In this document: one piece after another, positions 34,282-43,503 of the stretch | Layout of the letters: every line of letters begins with the position of its first letter | Position numbering within the stretch: the stretch's first letter is position 1 | From: Alistipes sp. | GTDB lineage: Bacteria; Bacteroidota; Bacteroidia; Bacteroidales; Rikenellaceae | Reading direction: 5' to 3' | DNA length: 64,000 bases | Assembly (NCBI GenBank): GCA_031285405.1 | Contig: JAITWH010000026.1 | Coordinates: forward strand, 1 to 64,000 | Program-made: the position numbers and the translations under genes | Notes under the pieces: generated by a model | Told to the model about the DNA's origin: nothing | The model's input: only the letters and a program-made list of their open reading frames with translations | Database searches by the model: none

Positions 34282-35763
34282 TTAAAACGCCATGATCAAT
34301 TGGACAGCAGCAGACAACTCTTTAATTTGGTCCATCTCTTCATCCCAAGGAAAGTCATATCCCTCATATTTGGCATAACTGTGAGTCCCCTGTACCTCTG
34401 TTGACGACAATTGCCGACCTGGGTAGATAATCACTCCCTGTAGACCTAAAGCAGCGGTGAGTTCGCCGTCGAAGAGGCCTGATTTCCAAACGTTGAATAA
34501 AACCATCAATTCATCAATCGCGGGAATATAATAAACGCCCTTTTGTCCCGACGCGTAGACATGAGCGGCATCATTTCTACCGTTGGCCCACTCAAAAGCG
34601 GGAAATAGGCTATAATCACCACCGTTATTGATTATATAGTTTTTTATCGCAGCCATATTCACAAGGCCGTCATCTCGTGAGGATGCACCTATTTCAATGA
34701 AGGGCCCCCAAGCACGCTCCGCACGATAGAAATCTACGACCTTCCCGTGCTGGCCGGTTCCGTCGACCTCGTAGACCACGCCGATGGCAGGACCTAAGAG
34801 GGGGTTGGGGTACACATCACCCACGGCGTATGTAATAAGCTCCGCATTCCCCGAGCCGGCCCCGACATCGCCCCCGTCTTCCCACGACGCGATAGTAATC
34901 CCGTCGACCGTGACCTCGGTCTCGTTGACCGTCACATTGAACACATAGTGCTTCCCTGCCTCGAACGCCGTCGCGTCGGGAATCGCCCACACATACGCTG
35001 GCCCGAGCACCGAGAATGTCACACTACGACCCGCCGTGCCGACCTGCGGAATCAGCAGCGAAGTGAAGGTCGCCTGATAACCGCTCGCCGGCGTCGCCGC
35101 CTTAGTCGGCGAGAACGCACCGACAGTTTCACTGCCCAGCTCACCGACATCCTTCGCAAACGTCGCACTGCTCGGCATACCTCTAAAGGAGACGGTATTG
35201 GACGCAATACCCGATATGTTGCCCGTCGTCATCCCCGCGCCGGCCTTCACGTTGAGCGTAATTTTGCTCAGCACATGCTCGAACTGCAGCGCGACCGGCG
35301 TTTGGCTTTTGGCTTTGCCGGTGACTTTGGCGTACAGCACATCCGTCTGCGCATACGCGAGATTGACGCTGATAGAACCACCCTGCGCGTAAGGGTAGTA
35401 CGCCACTATGTCGACCTCGCCACTCTGCGGATAGTATGCCGGCTCACTGTCGGCGGTCATCGTGCCGTTCGACGCGACAGTGTAGAGCACATTGTCGGCC
35501 AATGTTGCGTTCTCGTCGAACACACTCACCCCGACCCCTTCGCCGCCGCTCCAGCTGTTGCCGTCGGCGCTCAGACGCGTTTGCGGATTTGCGGGGGTCG
35601 CCACAGCCTCGCCGGCGATCTCGGCGGTCAGTTTCACTTCGATTCGTTCGCCGTTGTCGGGCAGGTTCGCGGGCTCGTTTTGCGCGCACCCTGCGAGAGT
35701 CGCCGCCATTGCCGCCACCCCCATCGCCGCCACCGCGGCCCAAATTATCCTAAAATTTCTCAT
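34282..35763 (-). CDS. fimbrillin family lipoprotein with C-terminal lectin-like add-on, copy 2
   Basis: A 493-residue lipoprotein (LAGC). The N-terminal two thirds are Mfa-like (NPQTRLSADGNSWSGGEG, YYPQSGEVDIVAYYPYAQ, FEHVLSKITLNVKAGAG). The C-terminal part (about 315-493) begins YAVGDVYPNP and VVYEVDGTGQHGKVVDF, a cassette also present in the next three upstream genes (39186, 37162, 35776), and ends close to IMAF-type residues (LIMAF). The cassette resembles DUF1566/FISUMP-like surface domains. Its ligand is unknown. Confidence 0.82.
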   Translation of the reverse strand: MRNFRIIWAAVAAMGVAAMAATLAGCAQNEPANLPDNGERIEVKLTAEIAGEAVATPANPQTRLSADGNSWSGGEGVGVSVFDENATLADNVLYTVASNGTMTADSEPAYYPQSGEVDIVAYYPYAQGGSISVNLAYAQTDVLYAKVTGKAKSQTPVALQFEHVLSKITLNVKAGAGMTTGNISGIASNTVSFRGMPSSATFAKDVGELGSETVGAFSPTKAATPASGYQATFTSLLIPQVGTAGRSVTFSVLGPAYVWAIPDATAFEAGKHYVFNVTVNETEVTVDGITIASWEDGGDVGAGSGNAELITYAVGDVYPNPLLGPAIGVVYEVDGTGQHGKVVDFYRAERAWGPFIEIGASSRDDGLVNMAAIKNYIINNGGDYSLFPAFEWANGRNDAAHVYASGQKGVYYIPAIDELMVLFNVWKSGLFDGELTAALGLQGVIIYPGRQLSSTEVQGTHSYAKYEGYDFPWDEEMDQIKELSAAVQLIMAF

Positions 35764-35775
35764 AATTCCAAAAAA

Positions 35776-37152
35776 TTAAAAAGCCATCACCGCCCGAATT
35801 GCATCGCCGCTACCCATCGCCTGTTTAGGTACATTATGTGTGCTGCCGCTATTAAAGGAATTGCAATTGGTTTCCGAAGTTTCGGTAGAAGAAATATACC
35901 AAAATCCAATCATACTTGTACCGATACCCGCTTGCGTAATAGAACTAACCATTGCGTTTTTGAATTCGTTGCCTGCCGGAAGATACCATACGCCCAATTT
36001 ATCGGCTGTGTATATTGTGGTTCCTGCAACTCCATTTTTGCTGTCGCACCACAGGAAAGCCGGATGGCTGCTGAAGGTGGGGTCTATCGCACGAATCGTC
36101 TCCATATTGATCCTGCCATTGTTGGAGTCAGTAGCTCCGGTGACTGTCAAATTTTTACTCCAAGCTCTTGAGTCGCCGATACCGTGATCCAAACTAACCA
36201 CCTTCCCATGCAGCCCCCCGTCGGAGATCTCATACACCACCCCTTTAGCCACTCCGGCATAGGGATATCTGTCGCCCACGGAGTACACATGCGCGGGATC
36301 GAGCGGCGGCGCCTTCTGAGTAAACTTAAAAACTTTCCCGGCGGCGAGTCCGATCTGGCCGGTGGTGGCGGAGCTGCGCAGAGTAGTCATCCCGTCGCTG
36401 ATGACAAACATGTGCTTGCTGGCGACGATCGTATTATGCCCGGGCACCACCGCGCGGAACACCAGCATGTTACCGCTCGTGCTAAACGGCAACATCTTGA
36501 CATTGCCGCGCGCCGGCGTATCGCTGTTGAATATGTCGTCGATACCCAACACCACATCCTGCAGAGTAACCTCGGTCGTGGCCGGATCGAGCAACTCCGA
36601 CGAGTTGTCGATCGTCAGCTGCACCATCGCCAAATCCTCGCGGACGAACGGCAGCGTGACCGTCTCGCCCTTGAGATCAGCATAAAGATTGTCGGTTGAC
36701 AGTCGGTCGGAACGCTCGTAGCCATCCTTCGTGCTCTGATCCGTCGAGACCGAGTGGCCATCCAGCATGTCGTCGTAATCATCAGAATGCCCCAAGTTGT
36801 CATGGTCGGGATTGTACGGATAGTGGGCCTTAAAACCGAGCTCCTTCACCCCCTGCGGCCAGTAGATGTCGCCGACCCACTCTTGGTTCGCGGCGTTGTA
36901 GGTCAGCTTCGCGTTGACGATCTTGGCAGCGCGGCTGTAGTCAAAACCAAACACCCCGATCTCGTCGCCATCCTCCCAAGTGGATTTAAAATCCTCATCT
37001 GTCGCCACCCTCGTCGCCGCCCCCTGCTCTGCGAACTCTATATTAAAGGTAATCCGTTCGGGCTGCGTGACCGGGCCCGTGGTGTGTTCATTCTGCGTGC
37101 AGCCTGCCAACAGCACAGCCGCCGCCAAAAATATCTTTTTCATCTTTTTCAT
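35776..37152 (-). CDS. fimbrillin family lipoprotein with C-terminal cassette, copy 3
   Basis: A 458-residue lipoprotein (LAGC). Fimbrillin landmarks are GAATRVATDEDFKSTWEDGD, EIGVFGF and GFKAHYPYNPDHD. The C-terminal cassette begins YSVGDRYPYAGV, continues VVYEISDGGLHGKVVSLD and ends RAVMAF. It starts 10 bases after the stop of the gene upstream, in one transcription unit. The start may be three codons later (MKKIFL). Confidence 0.82.
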   Translation of the reverse strand: MKKMKKIFLAAAVLLAGCTQNEHTTGPVTQPERITFNIEFAEQGAATRVATDEDFKSTWEDGDEIGVFGFDYSRAAKIVNAKLTYNAANQEWVGDIYWPQGVKELGFKAHYPYNPDHDNLGHSDDYDDMLDGHSVSTDQSTKDGYERSDRLSTDNLYADLKGETVTLPFVREDLAMVQLTIDNSSELLDPATTEVTLQDVVLGIDDIFNSDTPARGNVKMLPFSTSGNMLVFRAVVPGHNTIVASKHMFVISDGMTTLRSSATTGQIGLAAGKVFKFTQKAPPLDPAHVYSVGDRYPYAGVAKGVVYEISDGGLHGKVVSLDHGIGDSRAWSKNLTVTGATDSNNGRINMETIRAIDPTFSSHPAFLWCDSKNGVAGTTIYTADKLGVWYLPAGNEFKNAMVSSITQAGIGTSMIGFWYISSTETSETNCNSFNSGSTHNVPKQAMGSGDAIRAVMAF

Positions 37153-37161
37153 TTTTTCTGA

Positions 37162-39036
37162 TTAAAAGGCCATGATGGCGCGGACATGAAACTGCGCATT
37201 GGCATCTGTCGAGGCAGCGCTGCCGCTGTAAAAATCGAAGGTTACGGAATTTAGAGCTTGGTCGCTACCGAACATCCAATACTTCTCTTCTTTCAACTCA
37301 ACCCCGCCTAAAGCGCGTAGACTGGCGCTGAACGCGCCGCGATCGGCGTTCCACGCGTTATATAAATCATATATTTCACCACCTCCATGACTATAATAGT
37401 CGTAGTTCGGCATACGCCACGTACCGGCGGGAGCAAGGCTGGAACACCAGTCGGAAGCCGCCTGCTTGGTGCCCCCTCCCTCCTGCGGATGCACGACCTT
37501 GCCGTGCAGGCCGGTGGCGTTGACATGGAAAACAATCCCGATCGGATTCTCGGCATTGGGGTAGGCGTCGCCCACGGCGTAGGCCTTTTCGGCATTGCCG
37601 TTGCCGCCCTGGCCGGGTGCCCAGTCTTCGATGTCGCCTCCGAATCCGGGTGCGGAGGTAACGCTCACTGCACAGGTCTCCGTCTTGCCGCCCTCCGTCG
37701 TCTTCACAGTGATCGTGGCATTGCCCGCCTTGATGGCCGTCACCTTGCCCGCGTTGTCGACAGTGGCGATTGTCTCGTCGTCCGACTCCCAGGTCACGCT
37801 CTTGTTGCTCGCATTGGCCGGCGCAACTGTCGCCGTCAGCGTCGCCTCTTCGCCCTCCTTGAGGTCGAGCGTGCTCTGATCCAACGTCACTCCCGTCACG
37901 AGCACCGGCGGCGGAGGAGGAGGAGTGCCGCCACCACCATCGCCACCCGAGGCAGCGACCGCGCCGAAGCTCACCGAAATCGTAACACTCTGCGCCGGGG
38001 TTGAACTATCTGTCACAGTGATGGTTGCCGTTCCCGCCGACCCCGCCGTGGTGGGCGTGCCCGAGATGACTCCCGTCGCGCTGTCGATCGCGATTCCGGC
38101 GGGCAGTCCGCTCGCGCTATATATATAAGGTATGGTTCCGCCCTTCGCCGCCCCCGCCATGTTGAGGCTGCCAATCGGAGTGCCCACCGTCGAGGCGGGA
38201 ATCGCGAAACTCTTGCCTGCGTCGACCGTCAGGGTGGGCGAGGGGGGAGGCGTCGTTCCGCCCTCGGTGTCGACCGCCAACTCGATGGGCGCCTTTTTGT
38301 TGTCGTTGAAGTTCTTTAGCTCCTCGCTCAGGTCGGTTTCGAACGCTTTTTCGGCGCCGTCCTTTAGGGTGATCGTGCCGGAGAGCTTTTGTTCCGACCC
38401 CGCGATGCCTAATACTCGCACAGTCGCGCTCCACTTGTCGTCAGCGGTTTTCGTGAAGGTCGGCGCAATGTTCGACGGCGAGCCATGCTCGTGAGTGTCG
38501 ATGTTCAGCGTTCCCGCCACACCGCCGAGCGTCGCCGCGATCCCCTCGACTTCACCCTCGGGCGCGATCGTCAGCGTCAGCTCGCGAACCTGCTGGTGCA
38601 TCTTCACAGTGAGCGCGTGTACCTTGTCCCGCTCGACCACAACGTCCGTCGCGTCGCTGAAGAACCAACCCGGCATCTCCGAGATCTCACCCGCGCGAGT
38701 CGCCGCCGCCGCTACCGAGGCGGTGTTGCCGCTAACCGAGATCCCCTCTGCGTCGTGCCAAATGTGCAGACGATGGGTGCCCGGCTCAAACAGATCGGGA
38801 TGCATCACGTCGGCCTGCTCGGTGAATGTTCTGCGCGTGGCGTCGTCGCCGTTCCGTCGCACATGAAACGCGCTGGGCACGTCGACCCCCTCGCCGCGCT
38901 CGCTCCAGTCGGTTGTGAGTGTGATTTTTCCGTGGTCGGGATGGTTGGTGACTGGCTTGTCGTCCGGCGAATTATTATCGCATCCGGAGATCAGGATCGT
39001 TGCAGCAGCGGCAGCGATCAGGGTCATGATTCTCAT
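37162..39036 (-). CDS. multi-domain fimbrial lipoprotein (DUF5119, Ig-like, BIG2, cassette), copy 4
   Basis: A 624-residue lipoprotein (ISGC). The N-terminal region (about 30-260) is DUF5119-like, matching the protein at 49635: LTTDWSERGEGVDVP, THRLHIWHDAEGI and QVRELTLTI. Next come a He_PIG-type Ig-like repeat (SASGLPAGIAIDSATGVISG, about 300-360), a BIG2 domain (SVTWESDDETIATVDNAG, about 385-465) and the shared cassette (YAVGDAYPNAENPIGIVFH, HGKVVHPQEG, ending RAIMAF). First gene of a four-gene unit. The domain mix points to an adhesin-type tip or anchor protein. Confidence 0.82.
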   Translation of the reverse strand: MRIMTLIAAAAATILISGCDNNSPDDKPVTNHPDHGKITLTTDWSERGEGVDVPSAFHVRRNGDDATRRTFTEQADVMHPDLFEPGTHRLHIWHDAEGISVSGNTASVAAAATRAGEISEMPGWFFSDATDVVVERDKVHALTVKMHQQVRELTLTIAPEGEVEGIAATLGGVAGTLNIDTHEHGSPSNIAPTFTKTADDKWSATVRVLGIAGSEQKLSGTITLKDGAEKAFETDLSEELKNFNDNKKAPIELAVDTEGGTTPPPSPTLTVDAGKSFAIPASTVGTPIGSLNMAGAAKGGTIPYIYSASGLPAGIAIDSATGVISGTPTTAGSAGTATITVTDSSTPAQSVTISVSFGAVAASGGDGGGGTPPPPPPVLVTGVTLDQSTLDLKEGEEATLTATVAPANASNKSVTWESDDETIATVDNAGKVTAIKAGNATITVKTTEGGKTETCAVSVTSAPGFGGDIEDWAPGQGGNGNAEKAYAVGDAYPNAENPIGIVFHVNATGLHGKVVHPQEGGGTKQAASDWCSSLAPAGTWRMPNYDYYSHGGGEIYDLYNAWNADRGAFSASLRALGGVELKEEKYWMFGSDQALNSVTFDFYSGSAASTDANAQFHVRAIMAF

Positions 39037-39100
39037 TTCAGTTGAGTTTTTTTTGTTTGAGTAGGGGCTGAATAGTGGTTATGGGCGAAAACAATCGGCA

Positions 39101-39109
39101 GCAAAGTTA
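39101..39109 (-). promoter_or_regulatory. promoter of the four-gene fimbrillin unit
   Basis: Minus-strand TAACTTTGC fits TAnnTTTG, about 65 bases upstream of the ATG at 39036 and 31 bases beyond the preceding terminator. Confidence 0.6.
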
Positions 39110-39139
39110 AGAAAAAATTAACAACCTGCAATAAAAAAA

Positions 39140-39164
39140 GAGAGCCCCGAAACCCGAGGCTCTC
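39140..39164 (-). terminator. terminator after the 39186-41498 gene
   Basis: GAGAGCC and GGCTCTC pair around an 11-base loop; on the minus strand seven U follow. A clear intrinsic terminator separating two units of the island. Confidence 0.8.
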
Positions 39165-39185
39165 TCCTTTTTCAAACTATCGAAG

Positions 39186-41498
39186 CTAAAACGCGAGGAT
39201 GGCGCGAACCCTGCGGGCCGTGGTCTTAGGGTCGCCGCTGTATGTAAAGCCAGTCTTGTAATTAATTTGAAGTGCGTTGTTCTCCTTCCCCAAGGCCTCA
39301 GTCGACGACCAATACCATTCTGTGTCCGAAATGGCAGTACCGCCAGCAGTCGTGAGGGAGTCGTTAAAGAACTTTTTTGCATCGTTGTTCTCAGATATTG
39401 GGTCTGAGCCGACATCCCATGTCTGGGCGGGCTTGCCGTTGAACGCACAGTAGAGAAGCTGCAACTCTTCTACGGCGGGCAGATACCAGACGTTGAACTT
39501 GCCATATTCGTAAGTGGTTTCGGCGGGGTTTTTGGCATGTGCCCACGCGAAGGCGGGATAGTCGCTGAAGTCGTCGTCCAAATCCCGTAACCAATTCATA
39601 TTGATCTGGCCGTCCACTTCGTTGTCGACTTCGGTGAGTGTATTATAGATCGTCGACCACGCGACGTTTGCCTCATCGAGGCTCACCGCCATCCCGTGCT
39701 GTCCGCCGCTGCTTACGGAGTAGACCACGCCCTGGGGGTCATCGGCCGAGGGCCAGGGATCACCCACGGCGTATGTGACGGCGGTACCCTCCGTCGGAGA
39801 AAACTCCACGGACAAAGTCATCCCGTTGATAAAGTCATTATACACAATGGGGGTGATGCCGTTCACCGTGAAGAGATATAGGTCTTCGCGTTTGTTCGAC
39901 AGCCAGTAGCCCTCCTTGACCCTCAGCTCGATCAGTGCGGTGTAGGCCGTTCCGGCGCCGAATGGGCCGTCGAGGGAATTATTATTGTCTATATACCATG
40001 TGACGGTAGCCGTGTAAAATTCGGTGTCGGGAATCTCCATGTCGGGCATCTCGCCACTCACGGGGTCAGCCAAGCCCATGATGGGCGCGGAGGGTATCTT
40101 CGTCTTGCCCGGGACGTCGAACGGAGGCGTTTTTGGGAAATCGACGGAGACTTCAAGATTGCCTCTGTCCATTTCCACCTTGCTCGGCACGACGCCGTTC
40201 ACTGTGAATTGCTTCAACTGTTCGTCACTCAGTCCCTCGAAGGTGTATCCCTCTCGGGGCGTGAGGGTGATGGTCGCGCTGTATTCTTCTTCGTAATCGA
40301 ACTGGCCTGATATCGACCACAAAATCGAGGCCGTGTACTGCTCGGTGCCTTCGAGGTCTTGTTGGTTGCTGTTCCCCGTGCTGTTCCCTCCCACGACAAT
40401 GGTAACGCCCGGAATCGCCGCGGGGGTTATCATTGTCGGCGCGGGAGGCTCTTCGGTACCTCCGATATCTGCTTTCAGATTGAAGTAGTAGCTTTTGCCC
40501 GCCTCGAATCCGCCCGGCATAAAGTCGAGTTCGTCGTCGAACGTAAGGGGGTTGGTGTCGGTGCCGAACTGCTGCTGCACATCACCTCCATCCACTGTAA
40601 TAAATGTGGAGATTCCCAGTCTTACAGCTGCCGTGCTGCCCACAGTGGGGAAAACAGGCATCCAGCAATCGAGGCTCCAGGTCGATCCGTCCTTCTCAAA
40701 AGGAATATCCACCATCGGCAGAAGCTCCAGCTTACTTACATTTTGGTCGTCTGCATCCGGCGCATTCAATCCCGCCCCGTCGATAGTCTCCAGATAGGCC
40801 GAGGTGTTGAAAAACTTCCGCGCCTCGGGTGTCGACACCTCTCCTAAGTTTATCGAACTGCTCAGCTCCACAGATCCGGCGGTACTGTTGTCGCCGGTGA
40901 TGTGGAACCTGATCACGGAAGTTAGGTGCTCAAAGTCGAGGTCGATCTCCTCGTCGCCATCGTCCGAAATGGTCACCTCGCCGGCATCGGCTCTCATAAA
41001 AATATGATTTCCCAGGTGTGTGGATGAGGCATCTGAGAACGTGATATAATTATTGCTCGGAAATGCCACCTTGTATCCTGTGGCATCTTTGCTCCAATGG
41101 TAGGCGGGATAGAGTGCATATACCGCATAATCTCCGGCAGGTACGCTGCCCGTGGTGGTGAACTCACAGGTGTTGGATTTTACACCACCGGCTACCTTCG
41201 CGGTATAAATCAGCTCGGTAGGTGTTGCATTGAGGTTGCCGTCTGCGAAGAACAGCACTTTCGCCATGTCGCCGTCGTGCCAGTAGAATTTTTCTCCCTC
41301 GTCGTAGTCGGGGTTATCCTCGACGACTCCCGCGCGGGTCGCGACCGCAGGATTCGCATCGGTGAGCTCGCCTATCGTTGCGCGCACCGCAGGCGCGTAC
41401 GTTTTTACTTCGGGAGCGGTGTCTCCCGTATTTTCGCTGCCGCACGACACGGACAGGAGCGCCGCCGCGAAGGCTACAAAATAGTGTGCTGGTTTCAT
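39186..41498 (-). CDS. large fimbrillin lipoprotein with two internal repeats and cassette, copy 5
   Basis: A 770-residue lipoprotein (SVSC). The fimbrillin part (about 20-345) includes NPAVATRAGVVEDNPDYDEG and IDLDFEHLTSVIRFHI. It is followed by two related repeats of about 100 residues, the first with TLTPREGYTFEGLSDEQLKQF and TVNGVVPSKV, the second with IELRVKEGYWLSNKREDLYL and TVNGITPIVY. The shared cassette closes the protein (YAVGDPWPSADDPQGVVYSV, RRVRAILAF). Second gene after the AraC-type regulator. Confidence 0.82.
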   Translation of the reverse strand: MKPAHYFVAFAAALLSVSCGSENTGDTAPEVKTYAPAVRATIGELTDANPAVATRAGVVEDNPDYDEGEKFYWHDGDMAKVLFFADGNLNATPTELIYTAKVAGGVKSNTCEFTTTGSVPAGDYAVYALYPAYHWSKDATGYKVAFPSNNYITFSDASSTHLGNHIFMRADAGEVTISDDGDEEIDLDFEHLTSVIRFHITGDNSTAGSVELSSSINLGEVSTPEARKFFNTSAYLETIDGAGLNAPDADDQNVSKLELLPMVDIPFEKDGSTWSLDCWMPVFPTVGSTAAVRLGISTFITVDGGDVQQQFGTDTNPLTFDDELDFMPGGFEAGKSYYFNLKADIGGTEEPPAPTMITPAAIPGVTIVVGGNSTGNSNQQDLEGTEQYTASILWSISGQFDYEEEYSATITLTPREGYTFEGLSDEQLKQFTVNGVVPSKVEMDRGNLEVSVDFPKTPPFDVPGKTKIPSAPIMGLADPVSGEMPDMEIPDTEFYTATVTWYIDNNNSLDGPFGAGTAYTALIELRVKEGYWLSNKREDLYLFTVNGITPIVYNDFINGMTLSVEFSPTEGTAVTYAVGDPWPSADDPQGVVYSVSSGGQHGMAVSLDEANVAWSTIYNTLTEVDNEVDGQINMNWLRDLDDDFSDYPAFAWAHAKNPAETTYEYGKFNVWYLPAVEELQLLYCAFNGKPAQTWDVGSDPISENNDAKKFFNDSLTTAGGTAISDTEWYWSSTEALGKENNALQINYKTGFTYSGDPKTTARRVRAILAF

Positions 41499-41544
41499 CG
41501 CTTATTGTGTTTTTAGCTATTAATCGTTCTCTTTTTTCGGTTCT

Positions 41545-43299
41545 CTACGGCTGAACATAGCCTCCGCCGCCGGTGAAGTTGCTGCCGCTGTTGCCGGCGG
41601 GCTCCTCCGGTGCGGACATCGTCAGAAATGTGTGCGTGTTGTCCTCCTCCATAACGTTTCCGTTCGCGTCCTTGAAGCCGCTGATATTCACGGTGTGGAG
41701 CGTTTCGCCCTCGTGAACGGTGTACTGGGCGGTGAACACCGTGTTCCCCGCACTCCACGAGCCGGTAAGATCCACAGTGGCCCCGCCCTCGTAAGTGAGA
41801 TACACTCTATGGTCATCGTTATCAGCATCCATCGCCTCGCTGAAGGTGATCGCGACATTGCCAATCAATGGCGCACCCCAACCGTCGGGCGACACCGACA
41901 CGACCGTCGGCTTGGTGTTGTCTGTGGGGGCCGTCACGGTCAGCGTGGCGACGTCGGAGATCGTGCTGCCCACGGCGTTGGTCGCCACACAGCGTATCTT
42001 CAGGCCATCAAGATTCGAGTCACTAATAACGGTAAGCGTTGCCGTCTTTACGCCTGTATAGATTTCATTGTTTGACAATTTGTACCACATGCCGCCTTCC
42101 ATTATCTCCCACTCATACGACGTTGCGCCAGTAGCCGCGACACTGAACGTGGGTGTTTCGCCCTCCTCTACGGTTTGGGACAGGGGATTGGTGGTGAAGA
42201 CGGGTGCGGTCGGTGTGGGAGGAGTGTAGGGCGGAGTGTAGGGTTCCGTCACGCTGAAGCTCGCGCCGACAGATGCACTCGCGCCGTCCGTGGCGTCGAT
42301 CGTGATAGTCTCGTTGTAGGTTCCCTTGGCGAGACCCGCCTTGGGCTGAATGGTGAATGTGGCCTTCTCCTCGGCGGCAAGCTCGGTGGTCGAGAGCGCG
42401 CCGATTGTGAAGTTGACGGCGGTGGGCTGCGTGAGCGTCACCGTGCCGGAGCCTGTGTTTGTGATCGTCACGGTCTGTGCGGTGGGCAGCGAGTAGTTCT
42501 CGTCGCGCGAACCGAAAGAGGCCGACCCCGAAGCGGCGATGGAGTAGGTCGGCGCCACGGGAACTTGGCCATCCTCGGTCGTGCCGCTCTGGGTGATCGT
42601 GATCTCCTCGAAGCTGTCGGGCGCGTCGGTCGGGACGATCGCGATGACGGCTCGTCTGTCCGCGCCGGTGTAGTTGGGCTCCAGCGCGATGCCGATTGTG
42701 TAGTCGCCCGCCTCGTCGGCCCCCGACGGGTCGATGCTCAGCCATGTCGCGTCGGCGCGTGTTGTCGCGGCGCGAGTCGCGTCATCCGACTCGATGTCAG
42801 TCTCGGTGACGGTCGAGCTCCAAGCCCCGAGAGTCGTGAACGACACGCTGCCCGCGCTGGTCGAGTCGGCCCAAACCCTCTGCACGGTCTCGCCCTCGGT
42901 GAAGGTCACGTGCCTGGGCGCGGGCCCCACCTCGACTGTCACGACGACGGTGCGCACGGCCTTGGCCCTCTCGGCGCCAACTTCGCAGAAGTAGTAATAT
43001 GTTCCCGCCGTAAGCGAGGCCGGCAGCGCGAAACTCGCTTCGGTCGCTCCGTCGATGGCTGTGCCGTTGGCGTTGGTCGCCGACTCGGCGGAGTACCATT
43101 GATAGGTGAGTGCGGCCCCCTCGGTCACGGTCGCCGCGACGGTCAGGCTGCCCGCGATGCGACCCTCGGTCAATGCCTCCGGAGCGGTGGGTTGGGTGGC
43201 GATGCTGATCTCGGGCATCGGGTCGTCCTTCTTGCACGAGGACATGATGGCCGCGCATGCAACTGTCACAAGAACGGCAAGTGTCAAAAATCTCTTCAT
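41545..43299 (-). CDS. multi-Ig-like surface lipoprotein
   Basis: A 584-residue lipoprotein starting MKRFLTLAVLVTVACA at 43299 (lipobox MSSC). Several immunoglobulin-like beta domains follow: Ig-like with TYQWYSAES (about 25-120), a BACON-like region (ATWLSIDPSGADEAGDYTIG, about 125-245), an ASH/choice-of-anchor-like region (TVTITNTGSGTVTLTQPTA, about 260-345), Ig-like (TNPLSQTVEEGETPTFSV, about 355-450), and a BIG_5-type domain (NVAITFSEAMDADNDDHRVY, about 455-565). It looks like a long stalk or adhesin. It lies downstream of the regulator and the operator-like repeats. Confidence 0.82.
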   Translation of the reverse strand: MKRFLTLAVLVTVACAAIMSSCKKDDPMPEISIATQPTAPEALTEGRIAGSLTVAATVTEGAALTYQWYSAESATNANGTAIDGATEASFALPASLTAGTYYYFCEVGAERAKAVRTVVVTVEVGPAPRHVTFTEGETVQRVWADSTSAGSVSFTTLGAWSSTVTETDIESDDATRAATTRADATWLSIDPSGADEAGDYTIGIALEPNYTGADRRAVIAIVPTDAPDSFEEITITQSGTTEDGQVPVAPTYSIAASGSASFGSRDENYSLPTAQTVTITNTGSGTVTLTQPTAVNFTIGALSTTELAAEEKATFTIQPKAGLAKGTYNETITIDATDGASASVGASFSVTEPYTPPYTPPTPTAPVFTTNPLSQTVEEGETPTFSVAATGATSYEWEIMEGGMWYKLSNNEIYTGVKTATLTVISDSNLDGLKIRCVATNAVGSTISDVATLTVTAPTDNTKPTVVSVSPDGWGAPLIGNVAITFSEAMDADNDDHRVYLTYEGGATVDLTGSWSAGNTVFTAQYTVHEGETLHTVNISGFKDANGNVMEEDNTHTFLTMSAPEEPAGNSGSNFTGGGGYVQP

Positions 43300-43322
43300 T
43301 TGTGGGTGTTGTAATAAAACAA

Positions 43323-43331
43323 GCAAATGTA
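43323..43331 (-). promoter_or_regulatory. promoter -7 box before the Ig-like surface gene
   Basis: Minus-strand TACATTTGC fits TAnnTTTG, 24 bases upstream of the ATG at 43299. Operator-like repeats lie just upstream of it at 43362-43448. Confidence 0.6.
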
Positions 43332-43361
43332 GAGTGAGCAAAACAATTGACACAAAAAAAG

Positions 43362-43448
43362 TCATTGCGTTTCGCAAATCCGCACGAAACGCAATGAAAC
43401 CGACAAAAATTAGCACCTAACGCAATGGAGATCGCACGAAACGCAATT
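43362..43448 (-). promoter_or_regulatory. repeated ATTGCGTTTCGTGCG operator-like sites
   Basis: TCATTGCGTTTCG at 43362-43374 and CGAAACGCAATGA at 43385-43397 form a 13-bp inverted repeat. A third site, CGCACGAAACGCAATTGA, lies at 43433-43450, and a partial one (TAACGCAATGG) at 43418-43428. They lie 30-120 bases upstream of the promoter box, between the AraC-type gene and its likely target. Confidence 0.6.
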
Positions 43449-43460
43449 GAAAACGGCAGC

Positions 43461-43490
43461 CTCCCGAGACCCGAAACCCGAAACCCGAAA
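43461..43490 (-). repeat. CCCGAAA heptad repeat at the araC 3' end
   Basis: ACCCGAAACCCGAAACCCG and flanking bases repeat with period seven, about 15 bases downstream of the regulator's stop. In the sense direction the units (CGGGTTT) hold no stop codon, unlike the other arrays. Confidence 0.6.
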
Positions 43491-43503
43491 CCCGCCCGAA
43501 CAG

